Both the position numbers and the translations under genes were made by a program. The notes under the pieces were generated by a model. The model made no database searches. It was not told the DNA's origin and saw only the letters and a list, made by a program, of their open reading frames with translations. Source: DATAYF01 sp036272735 (lineage in GTDB: Bacteria; Chloroflexota; Ktedonobacteria; Ktedonobacterales; Ktedonobacteraceae). Taken from it: a stretch of DNA of 12,065 nucleotides. The stretch spans positions 1 to 12,065 of the forward strand of contig DATAYF010000212.1 of assembly GCA_036272735.1 (NCBI GenBank), in the 5' to 3' direction. Of this stretch, positions 5,787 through 12,065 are shown one piece after another (the stretch's first letter is position 1; the number at the start of each line of letters is the position of its first letter).

Positions 5787-6200
5787 GCTGTTATCTCCTA
5801 CACCATTGCGGTGTTCTGGTATCATAATATTACTGCTGTGAGACATACGTCCCCCTTTGTCTATTGGTTGTCATGCATACATGCATTATTTCCCGTAAAT
5901 TCCTATGACGTGTTACACTGACAGTAAGTGTATGTATTTTGTGCTTCGTTTCCAGGCGCACTGTACTCGTTGGGCTGCTCCACACGGCGAGGGACGCTTC
6001 GTTGGGTGCCTCGTGTGGCAACGTGAGGACATTACAACACTGCTTGCCAGCTAACTATAATATACATCTTGTCGCAAACACTGTAGAATACGGTAGGAAG
6101 TCAATACATCTGGCATAAAAAGCATTGGGTTCCCTGGCGTTGTCCCTGTGTTCGGGGCAAGCTGAATACTGCTTGATACATATCTCTAGAAAGGATATCT
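5787..6200. other. divergent intergenic region
   Basis: About 410 bp separate the helix-turn-helix gene (-) from the metallophosphatase gene (+). It holds two inverted repeats (5873-5886 and 5914-5932, listed separately), a perfect TATAAT at 6056-6061 without a clear -35 partner, and a seven-pair stem (TTGTCCC/GGGGCAA, 6140-6160) in the likely leader of the metallophosphatase gene. No protein-like frame was found apart from the optional N-terminal extension of the helix-turn-helix protein. Confidence 0.45.
5873..5932. promoter_or_regulatory. paired inverted repeats, possible operators
   Basis: ATGCAT-AC-ATGCAT (5873-5886) is two identical palindromic hexamers separated by two bases. TACACT-N7-AGTGTA (5914-5932) is a perfect 6-bp inverted repeat. 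They lie 87 to 146 bases upstream of the preferred start of the helix-turn-helix gene, where an autoregulatory site would be expected. The link to that protein is inference. Confidence 0.35.
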
Positions 6201-7439
6201 ATGGCCGCTCTCAAACTCCTCATGAGCGATCTTCACCTTGCTGATGGGTCTGCTTCGCTTGAATGCTTCGGTCAGCAACAGCAGGCCGCTTTTCAAGGTC
6301 TGCTCTCGGCTGTCTCTTTGCCCCAGGGTCCCTTCGGCCGTGCTGATGACGTGGAACTGATTATCAACGGTGATTGCTTTGATTTTTATGGCACCAGGCT
6401 CTACGCGTCTCAACGCGCGATCCATGCAGAGGTTGCTCTGCAAAAAATTGGGAAAATACTGGCCGTGCACAGCTCATTTCTCGCGGTGTTGCGTGCTTTT
6501 ATCGTGCATCCTGGTCGCTCCGTTACCTTCATGCTTGGCAACCACGACATTGAACTTGCTTTCGCGGCCGTCAGAGCGCGTATTTGCGCTGCCATTACCG
6601 AACGACCCCGTGACAAGCGCATCAAGTTTTGTGTGTCGCGCTCGTATCGTCTACATGCTGCTCTTTATATTGAACATGGCAATGGCTACGACTTCTGGAA
6701 TCATGTGCAGCAGGATTTGTGGGATGAACAAGGGCAACCGTTGCACGAGGACCCACAAACGCTGCTTCTGCCACTGGGCACCTGGTATTTTCAGTACGCT
6801 ATGCATCCCATCACTATACGCTATCCCTATTTTGATCATTTTGAACCTTCCATCGGCATCACGCGGCAAATCGCGCTCCTCAGCCTGCTAGACCCCGAAC
6901 TTATTATGCAGGTTGCCCAGAGGAGCCAGGAAATGATGTCTTCTGCCCCACAGAGTGCTCTTGCCAACTTGACCCCCGAGGATATTCATACGCCCGCACA
7001 ATTGTTCGAGCGAGCTGTACTTGATTTTAAGACCTTTCAAGATGATATGATGATACAAAAGCTCGATTGGACGCCGCCGCCTTCCGAGTCTACCGGGTCT
7101 GCCGATGATCTCGCGTTATTTATGCACCTGCGCGAGGCATTGACCCATGAGCGTACAGAGGCGGTGGCGGCAATCTTTGCGTCGCTGACCCAGGTTGGGG
7201 ATGTCGCTGTGGCGCGTGGGATGTACGCGGTACTGCATGCCGACAAGGCGCTATACTGTGCCAGCGCGGGCCATACTCATATGCGTCGCTTTGATCGCCT
7301 GGCCGCAGCGTTATACTCCGCCGACGGCCGCCGAGGTGACGCCAGAACTGCTAGACTGGCTTGCCGCGCCCGACTGGAACGCGATACCATTCCGCGAGGT
7401 GACGGCCTATACCTTTGTGCTTATTGCTATAGAAGATGA
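6201..7439 (+). CDS. calcineurin-like metallophosphatase, C-terminus altered by frameshift
   Basis: The ATG at 6201 follows AAAGGA (6190-6195) at five bases. The 412-residue frame carries every metal-binding motif of the calcineurin-like phosphoesterase fold in order: DLH (Asp10, His12), GDCFD (Asp58), GNHD (Asn114, His115, Asp116), the histidine of EHGN (His159) and GHTH (His358, His360). These residues bind two metal ions for phosphate-ester hydrolysis; the substrate is unknown. A long helical insert (about 165-340) separates the last two motifs. After GHTH the frame turns into an Arg- and Ala-rich tail of about 50 residues that looks unnatural. The expected C-terminus, starting with Trp-Pro-Gln-Arg-Tyr, is readable in the +1 frame from 7300. 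An indel at about 7293-7302 has therefore shifted the frame, probably a deletion because the usual Asn-Thr-Gly-Thr before that Trp is missing. The protein may still fold around an intact active site. The gene lies upstream of polA and may be co-transcribed with it. Confidence 0.8.
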   Translation: MAALKLLMSDLHLADGSASLECFGQQQQAAFQGLLSAVSLPQGPFGRADDVELIINGDCFDFYGTRLYASQRAIHAEVALQKIGKILAVHSSFLAVLRAFIVHPGRSVTFMLGNHDIELAFAAVRARICAAITERPRDKRIKFCVSRSYRLHAALYIEHGNGYDFWNHVQQDLWDEQGQPLHEDPQTLLLPLGTWYFQYAMHPITIRYPYFDHFEPSIGITRQIALLSLLDPELIMQVAQRSQEMMSSAPQSALANLTPEDIHTPAQLFERAVLDFKTFQDDMMIQKLDWTPPPSESTGSADDLALFMHLREALTHERTEAVAAIFASLTQVGDVAVARGMYAVLHADKALYCASAGHTHMRRFDRLAAALYSADGRRGDARTARLACRARLERDTIPRGDGLYLCAYCYRR

Positions 7440-7515
7440 GGTGATAATGCGTGCCGATTTGTGTCAGTGGAAAGGGGGTGTGCATGGAGATTTCCACGTT
7501 CTCGCCACCCAATAA
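7300..7515 (+). pseudogene. out-of-frame native C-terminus of the metallophosphatase
   Basis: From 7300 the +1 frame reads Trp-Pro-Gln-Arg-Tyr-Thr-Pro-Pro, then a well-ordered alternation of charged and hydrophobic residues. It includes AAEVTPELLDWLAAPDW and a beta-rich ending near VTAYTFVLIAI, and it stops with TAA at 7513-7515. Composition and position fit the domain's missing C-terminal strand and helix. It has no start of its own and joins the upstream frame only if the reading frame shifts near 7296-7300. Some overlap with the 6201-7439 frame is therefore expected. Confidence 0.7.
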
Positions 7516-7548
7516 GAATACATTGAAAAACGGGGTTGGGAATTTGCT

Positions 7549-10500
7549 ATGACAGAAGAGATAAAACGCAAAAAAATCGTGCTCGTTGATGGTCATGCCA
7601 TCATTCACCGGGCGTTCCACGCCGTGCCCGATCTTTCCACCAGCGCTGGTGAGCCGGTAAATGCGACCTTTGGCTTTACCTCGATGCTCATGAAGGCCCT
7701 ACTTGAGGAGAGGCCCGATTACATTGCTGTAACCTTTGACCGCCCGACGCCAACCTTTCGCCACGAGCAGTATGCCAAATACAAGGCCCATCGCCCCACC
7801 TTACCCGATAACATGCGACCACAATTTGCACGCATTCACGAGGTAGTGGAAGCCTTTGGTATTCGCATCTACGAAAAAGATGGCTACGAGGCCGACGACG
7901 TACTGGGCACGCTCTCTGTGCAGGCGACGCAGCAGGATGTTGATACGATTATCTACACCGGTGATATGGATACGTTACAGTTGGTGAACGACCATGTCCT
8001 GGTGAAGGTCGCGAAGCGTGGCATCTCTGAGGTGACCGAATACGATACGACCGAGGTCGAAGCCCGCTATGGTTTCCTTCCGCTCAAATTGCCTGATTTC
8101 AAAGGACTCGTTGGTGATACCTCTGATAATATCCCTGGCGTGCCCGGCGTGGGTGCAAAGACCGCCACGCGACTCATTGCGCAATACGGCGACCTTGAGG
8201 GTATCCTTGCCCATGTCGATGAGTTGAAAGCTAAAGAGCAGAAACTTTTAAGCGAGTTCGCTGATCAGGCCCTTCAGAGTAAGTTCCTGGCGACCATCGT
8301 GCGCGATGCTCCCGTACAACTTGACCTTGCTGCCTGCCGCATGATCGAGGTCGATACCGATAAAATCCTGGCCCTGTTTCGTCAACTTGAGTTTCGCACG
8401 CTGGTCGAGCGTGTCCTGGCGCTATTCCGCCGCCTGGGTATCACCAGCAGCAGTAGCGAGAGCGCGCAAGCCGCGCAAGCCGCGCAAGCTCCTGCCGAGC
8501 AGCCGAGTACTCCGGTCGATATTCCCACGGTCGCTGAAGAGGATGAGGAGCGCCTGCTATTTGAACCTCCGGTCGGCATGGTCCCGGTCATGGCTCCCCC
8601 CAAGCCGCCGGATTACGTCGCGGCCGTAGTACCGTCCCCTACCGAGGATGCTGTCGCGGCGGCTGCATCGGTGGATGCACCTACGCTACGTACAGCCGAG
8701 CAGGCGGACGCGCCTGCGCAGATGAATCTCTTTGCTCTGGACGAGCCGCACACCGAGGTCGTGCACAAATTGCGTCTGCCAACGGCCGAGACAGCTCCTC
8801 TGCTCGTTGAGGATGGGCAGCGGGGGCAGCATACCAACACCCTCGTGATCGACAGCGAAGAGGCGTTGCGCGTGCTCATCACGAGTCTGTATGCTGTCGG
8901 TAGTTTTGCCCTGGATACTGAGACAACCTCCGAAAATTCGCGCCACGCTCAGCTCGTTGGTATCTCGCTGGCGATGGCACCCGGCGAAGCGTTTTACATT
9001 CCAGTGGGTCACGTCACCACACCTGATGGTCAAGAGCCTGGTCGCCAGCTTGCGCTTGAGTATGTGTTGGCGCAGTTGCGTCCACTTCTGGAAGACGAGA
9101 CAATTCAGAAATATCTGCATAATGCCAAATATGATATGGCGGTGCTCTGGCGCAATCACATCAATCTGCGCGGTCTGGCCTTCGATACCATGGTGGGTGC
9201 CTACCTCATCGAACCAGGGCGACGTGGTGGCCTTGGTCTCAAAGACCAGGCCTTCCAGCGCCTGAACATTGTGATGACGCCCATTAGCGATTTAATCGGC
9301 ACTGCAAGCAAAATGATCTCTATGGCCCAGGTGCCTATCCACAGAGCCGCGAGCTACGCGGGGGCCGACGCTGATATGACGCTGCGTCTGGTCGCGCCCG
9401 TTCGGGCCGAGTTGCAGCAGCACCATCTGTTGGCTCTCTACAACGGCATCGAGCTACCATTAATCGCCGTGTTGATGCAAATGGAACTGTACGGCGTGGC
9501 CCTGGATGCCGACTTCTTACGCGAGTTCCGTTCTCGGCTCGATGAGCAGCTAACCACGCTGGAAAACGCCATCTATGACGCTGTTGGGCATCGCTTCAAT
9601 ATCAATTCTACCAAGCAGCTTGCCGAAGTGCTTTTTGTGGAGTTGAAGCTGCCAACCGGTAAGAAGAAAAAGACCGGCTACTCGGTGAGCGCCGACGTCA
9701 TCGAGGGGCTGCGTGGCAAGCACGAGGTCGTCGATCACCTGCTTGCTTATCGCCAATTAGCAAAGTTGAAGTCAACCTACGTCGATGGCTTACTGTCATT
9801 GATGGATCCGGCGACGGGACGCGTGCACACATCGTTTAACCAGACGATTGCGTCAAGTGGGCGATTATCGTCGAGTAATCCGAACCTGCAAAATATTCCT
9901 GTACGTACAGACCTGGGCCGCCAGATTCGCCGCGCCTTTATCGCCGATCCAAGCTACCTGCTGCTCACCGCCGACTACTCGCAGATCGAGCTGCGTATCC
10001 TGGCGCACATCACCAATGAGCCGCGCCTGGTCGAAGCCTTTACTCAGGATGAGGATATCCATACCATCACCGCCTCCTCGCTTTTTAGCGTTCCGCCGGA
10101 GCAGGTGACGAAGGATCAACGCCGCCTGGCGAAGACCGTGGTGTATGCTGTGCTGTACGGTCAGTCAGCCTTTGGTCTGGCCCAGGTCACCGGCATGAGC
10201 AACGCGGATGCCGCGGAATTTATCAAGCGCTACCACGAGACCTTCCCTAACATCAAGGGCTACGTCGAGCGAACGCTGCACCAGGCGCACACGCAGGGCT
10301 ACGTCAATACGTTATATGGACGCAAGCGCTTCATTCCTGCCATGCATTCCCTCTCTCACGTCGAGCGCCAGGCACTTGAACGTGAGGCTATCAATATGCC
10401 TATTCAGGGCAGTAATGCCGACCTTATCAAGATTGCCATGCTGCGACTCTACCAGGCTTTGCGGACAAACAACCTGCGTACCCGTATGATTTTACAGGTG

Positions 10501-10656
10501 CATGACGAGCTGGCCTTCGAGGTTCCTGTTGAGGAGCTGGAACGTGTGATGCGCCTGGTCAAGACGGTCATGGAGGGCGTCGGGCCGCTCAGAGTGCCGA
10601 TTAAAGTCGAGATGAAGGTTGGCCGAAACTGGTACGAGGCTGAACCGATGGAGTGA
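7549..10656 (+). CDS. polA: DNA polymerase I
   Basis: This 1035-residue enzyme does gap filling and RNA primer removal in DNA replication and repair. Residues 1-295 are the 5' nuclease, with Asp14, the YEADD and TGDMDTLQLV motifs, and the helix-hairpin-helix GDTSDNIPGVPGVGAKTA. Residues 296-440 are an Ala/Pro/Glu-rich linker absent from the E. coli enzyme, which is about 100 residues shorter. Residues 445-625 are a 3'-5' proofreading exonuclease with intact DTE (Asp456, Glu458), NAKYD (Asp529) and YAGAD (Tyr603, Asp607). The polymerase domain has motif A DYSQIELR (Asp809), motif B RRLAKTVVYAVLYG (Lys862) and motif C HDE (985-987). Tyr866 stands where E. coli has Phe762 and Taq has Phe667. The ATG is 33 bases after the end of the metallophosphatase tail and its ribosome site is weak, so translation may be coupled or modest. 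A 9-bp tandem repeat lies in the linker. Confidence 0.97.
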   Translation: MTEEIKRKKIVLVDGHAIIHRAFHAVPDLSTSAGEPVNATFGFTSMLMKALLEERPDYIAVTFDRPTPTFRHEQYAKYKAHRPTLPDNMRPQFARIHEVVEAFGIRIYEKDGYEADDVLGTLSVQATQQDVDTIIYTGDMDTLQLVNDHVLVKVAKRGISEVTEYDTTEVEARYGFLPLKLPDFKGLVGDTSDNIPGVPGVGAKTATRLIAQYGDLEGILAHVDELKAKEQKLLSEFADQALQSKFLATIVRDAPVQLDLAACRMIEVDTDKILALFRQLEFRTLVERVLALFRRLGITSSSSESAQAAQAAQAPAEQPSTPVDIPTVAEEDEERLLFEPPVGMVPVMAPPKPPDYVAAVVPSPTEDAVAAAASVDAPTLRTAEQADAPAQMNLFALDEPHTEVVHKLRLPTAETAPLLVEDGQRGQHTNTLVIDSEEALRVLITSLYAVGSFALDTETTSENSRHAQLVGISLAMAPGEAFYIPVGHVTTPDGQEPGRQLALEYVLAQLRPLLEDETIQKYLHNAKYDMAVLWRNHINLRGLAFDTMVGAYLIEPGRRGGLGLKDQAFQRLNIVMTPISDLIGTASKMISMAQVPIHRAASYAGADADMTLRLVAPVRAELQQHHLLALYNGIELPLIAVLMQMELYGVALDADFLREFRSRLDEQLTTLENAIYDAVGHRFNINSTKQLAEVLFVELKLPTGKKKKTGYSVSADVIEGLRGKHEVVDHLLAYRQLAKLKSTYVDGLLSLMDPATGRVHTSFNQTIASSGRLSSSNPNLQNIPVRTDLGRQIRRAFIADPSYLLLTADYSQIELRILAHITNEPRLVEAFTQDEDIHTITASSLFSVPPEQVTKDQRRLAKTVVYAVLYGQSAFGLAQVTGMSNADAAEFIKRYHETFPNIKGYVERTLHQAHTQGYVNTLYGRKRFIPAMHSLSHVERQALEREAINMPIQGSNADLIKIAMLRLYQALRTNNLRTRMILQVHDELAFEVPVEELERVMRLVKTVMEGVGPLRVPIKVEMKVGRNWYEAEPME
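8464..8490 (+). repeat. three tandem 9-bp copies inside polA
   Basis: GCGCAAGCC occurs three times in a row, the last copy ending in T, and encodes three copies of Ala-Gln-Ala at residues 306-314 of the linker. In-frame 9-bp units can expand or shrink by slippage without breaking the protein, so strain-to-strain length differences are likely here. Confidence 0.9.
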
Positions 10657-10659
10657 TCG

Positions 10660-10679
10660 CCATGCTGCGTTGAGCATGG
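10660..10679 (+). terminator. hairpin just after polA, weak terminator candidate
   Basis: CCATGCT (10660-10666) pairs with AGCATGG (10673-10679) across a six-base loop, starting four bases after the polA stop. A second small dyad, TGGAG-G-CTCCA, follows directly. The only T-run nearby is four T at 10701-10704, too far for a standard terminator. It may instead protect the 3' end of the polA message. TTGCCA (10703-10708) in the same gap resembles a -35 element, but no good -10 element lies at 16-18 bp. Confidence 0.3.
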
Positions 10680-10757
10680 AGGCTCCAGCGTGATAAGCAC
10701 TTTTGCCACATAGGCGTAAAATAATAAGTATCAATCTTTTTATGAAGGGGTCCTTTC

Positions 10758-11921
10758 ATGCAATTGTCCAGGCTTATTCGTGACTTACCGCCGTACCATT
10801 TTGCCAACGCGAAAAAGAAGATTGCCGCTGCCCAGGACATGGGTATCGATGTGATCAATCTGTCTATGGGGGATCCAGATATGCCAGCGCCCCAGCCGGT
10901 TGTGGATCGTCTGTGCCAGGCGATGCGCGATCCTGAAAACCATCGCTATCCCGAATACCGGGGCATGCGTGCTCTCCACGAGGCCATTGCCGCCTGGTTC
11001 GAGCGTCGCTTCGGTGTGCAGTTGACTCCTGAGCGCGATATTTTGCCGCTGCTCGGTTCTAAAGAAGGTCTGGTGTATGCTGCGGCCGCCGTGTTGAACG
11101 CGGGCGATATCGCTCTAACCCCTGATCCTTACTATACGGTATACCTTACCGCCGCGACCAGCGTGGGAGCCACTCCCTACCTGTTGCCTTTGCGTGCGCA
11201 AAATCAGTATCTTCCCGATCTCGCCGCTATTCCACAGGATGTGCTTGCGCACGCCCGTTTACTGTGGCTGAACTACCCGAATAATCCTACTGCTGCGTGC
11301 GCTGATCGTGCTTTCTTCGAGCACGCGGTTGCCTTCGCCCAACAGCATAACCTGGTCATCGTTCACGATATGGCGTATGCCGAGGTCTATTTTGATGATT
11401 ACCGTCCCATCAGCATCCTTCAGATACCAGGCGCGAGCGAGGTCGCTGTCGAGCTGCATTCTCTCAGCAAAACCTACAATATGGCCGGTTTTCGCCTGGG
11501 TATGCTGATCGGCAATCCTGACCTGGTAGATGCGGTTGGGCGTTTGAAAAGCAATATCGATAGTGGCATTTTCCGCCCTATCCAGTATGCGGCCATCGAG
11601 GCGCTCAATCTTCCCACCGACTGGATCACACAGCGCAACGCGATCTATCAACGTCGCCGCGATATGCTTATCGAAGGCTGTAATGCTGTGGGCATGCAAA
11701 CCCCCACTTCCAAAGCTGGCTTGTACATCTGGGCTGCTGTGCCGCGAGGCTCGACTTCCCGCGCGTTCGCCGATTGGCTGTTCGAAAAAACTGGCGTGTA
11801 TGTCACTCCCGGCTCGAATTTTGGTCCTACTGGCGAAGGCTATGTCCGCATCTCTATCACCGCTCCCGATGAGCGTATCGAGGCCGCTCTCACGCGTATG
11901 CGCTCGGTCATCGCACGCTAA
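10758..11921 (+). CDS. dapL: LL-diaminopimelate aminotransferase-like fold-type I aminotransferase
   Basis: GAAGGGG (10744-10750) lies seven bases before the ATG. The 387-residue protein is a PLP-dependent class I/II aminotransferase of usual length. The cofactor lysine is Lys238 in SLSKTYNMAGFRLG. The pyridine ring contacts are Asn176 in NYPNNPT (172-178) and Asp204 with Tyr207 in HDMAYAEVYF. The carboxylate-binding Arg364 is in YVRIS. The N-terminal LPPY, MGDPDMP, RYPEYRGM and GSKEG segments and KSNIDSG match the bacterial DapL group. DapL converts tetrahydrodipicolinate directly to LL-diaminopimelate with glutamate as amino donor, giving lysine and peptidoglycan precursors. Related transaminases of other substrates share most of these residues, so the exact substrate is less certain than the family. 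It follows polA by about 100 bp and probably has its own promoter in an AT-rich spacer. No other lysine gene is in the window. Confidence 0.75.
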   Translation: MQLSRLIRDLPPYHFANAKKKIAAAQDMGIDVINLSMGDPDMPAPQPVVDRLCQAMRDPENHRYPEYRGMRALHEAIAAWFERRFGVQLTPERDILPLLGSKEGLVYAAAAVLNAGDIALTPDPYYTVYLTAATSVGATPYLLPLRAQNQYLPDLAAIPQDVLAHARLLWLNYPNNPTAACADRAFFEHAVAFAQQHNLVIVHDMAYAEVYFDDYRPISILQIPGASEVAVELHSLSKTYNMAGFRLGMLIGNPDLVDAVGRLKSNIDSGIFRPIQYAAIEALNLPTDWITQRNAIYQRRRDMLIEGCNAVGMQTPTSKAGLYIWAAVPRGSTSRAFADWLFEKTGVYVTPGSNFGPTGEGYVRISITAPDERIEAALTRMRSVIAR

Positions 11922-11929
11922 GAGCAGGT

Positions 11930-12065
11930 CAGGAACCCCCGCATAAATGACGGGGGCTTGCCAAACGGCTAAGGCAACGGAAGTTCTGACTACCGGGCTT
12001 TCTCCTCGGAGACTGCAAAAGCGGGAGGGGCTACCAGAACGTTTTCGCGCCACCCTAACGGAAAC
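11930..12065 (-). mobile_element. possible right end of an IS200/IS605 (TnpB-type) element
   Basis: On the complement, a short frame enters from the right edge and stops at TAG (11990-11992). Its last residues include Arg-Glu-Asn-Val and a Ser-Glu-Glu-Lys-Ala-Arg end, loosely like the C-termini of TnpB proteins. About 35 bases later comes a GC-rich hairpin, CCCCCG/CGGGGG (11936-11941 and 11951-11956), preceded by AAG and followed by a TTCCTGAC-like end. A subterminal hairpin of this kind a few tens of bases after the tnpB stop is characteristic of IS200/IS605-family right ends, and this region usually encodes the guide RNA scaffold. The element would abut the dapL stop codon. Only about 135 bases are visible, so the call is tentative. 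The hairpin could instead serve as a terminator for dapL, although it has no T-run. Confidence 0.33.

Noticed and set aside
7290..7302. Programmed ribosomal frameshift in the metallophosphatase
   Set aside because: No slippery run or stalling codon context is visible, and the expected Asn-Thr-Gly-Thr strand is missing, which points to a deletion.
8464..8490. Tandem repeats as a CRISPR or regulatory array
   Set aside because: There are only three 9-bp units without spacers, in frame inside polA; they are simple coding repeats.
11259..12053. 264-codon frame on the complement across the dapL gene
   Set aside because: It is mostly antisense to the conserved aminotransferase. Only its first bases overlap the possible mobile-element end, and there the neighbouring frame with the stop at 11990 fits better.

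Overview
The window comes from a bacterial chromosome. The layout and protein types fit a member of the Chloroflexota, and a Ktedonobacteria-like soil organism is my best guess. That guess rests on three features: a single-chain nucleotidyltransferase/hexapeptide/phosphomannomutase-like protein, a DapL-type aminotransferase, and long intergenic spaces between small lineage-specific proteins. No rRNA or tRNA gene is visible to fix the taxonomy.

Left part (1-1700): the 3' end of an unidentified membrane protein (2-118, +) faces a two-helix membrane protein of 112 residues (241-579, -). A gap of about 750 bp follows, rich in inverted repeats: two overlapping, mutually exclusive hairpins near 752-793, a 9-bp inverted repeat at 845-885, and a palindrome cluster built on ATAGTAT at 1019-1046. 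A 60-residue acidic protein of unknown function (1326-1508, +) comes next. A candidate promoter and a hairpin with a T-rich tail then precede the large sugar-nucleotide gene.

Middle part (1712-6200): an 833-residue fused nucleotidyltransferase/phosphomannomutase-like protein (+) converges on an NAD-dependent epimerase-like protein (-). A perfect 30-bp-arm inverted repeat lies between them. Both proteins belong to nucleotide-sugar or glycan metabolism families, but both have lost recognisable active-site residues: the phosphomannomutase signature loops in one and the Tyr of YxxxK in the other. Upstream of the epimerase gene, on the same strand, is a small excisionase/MerR-like helix-turn-helix protein with its own strand-specific intrinsic terminator. 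Its upstream region carries two inverted repeats that could be operators.

Right part (6201-12065): a calcineurin-like metallophosphatase with intact metal ligands is frameshifted just after its GHTH motif, and its native C-terminus can still be read in another frame. After 33 bp comes DNA polymerase I (polA), with all three active sites intact, a long low-complexity linker, and Tyr instead of Phe at the dideoxynucleotide-selectivity position of the O helix. A DapL-like aminotransferase of lysine/peptidoglycan biosynthesis follows. Beyond it, the edge of the window looks like the terminal hairpin of an IS200/IS605 (TnpB-type) element entering from the right.

I see no CRISPR array, phage module or clear new multi-gene system. 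The most interesting signals are degenerate enzymes, a broken gene and unexplained palindromic DNA.
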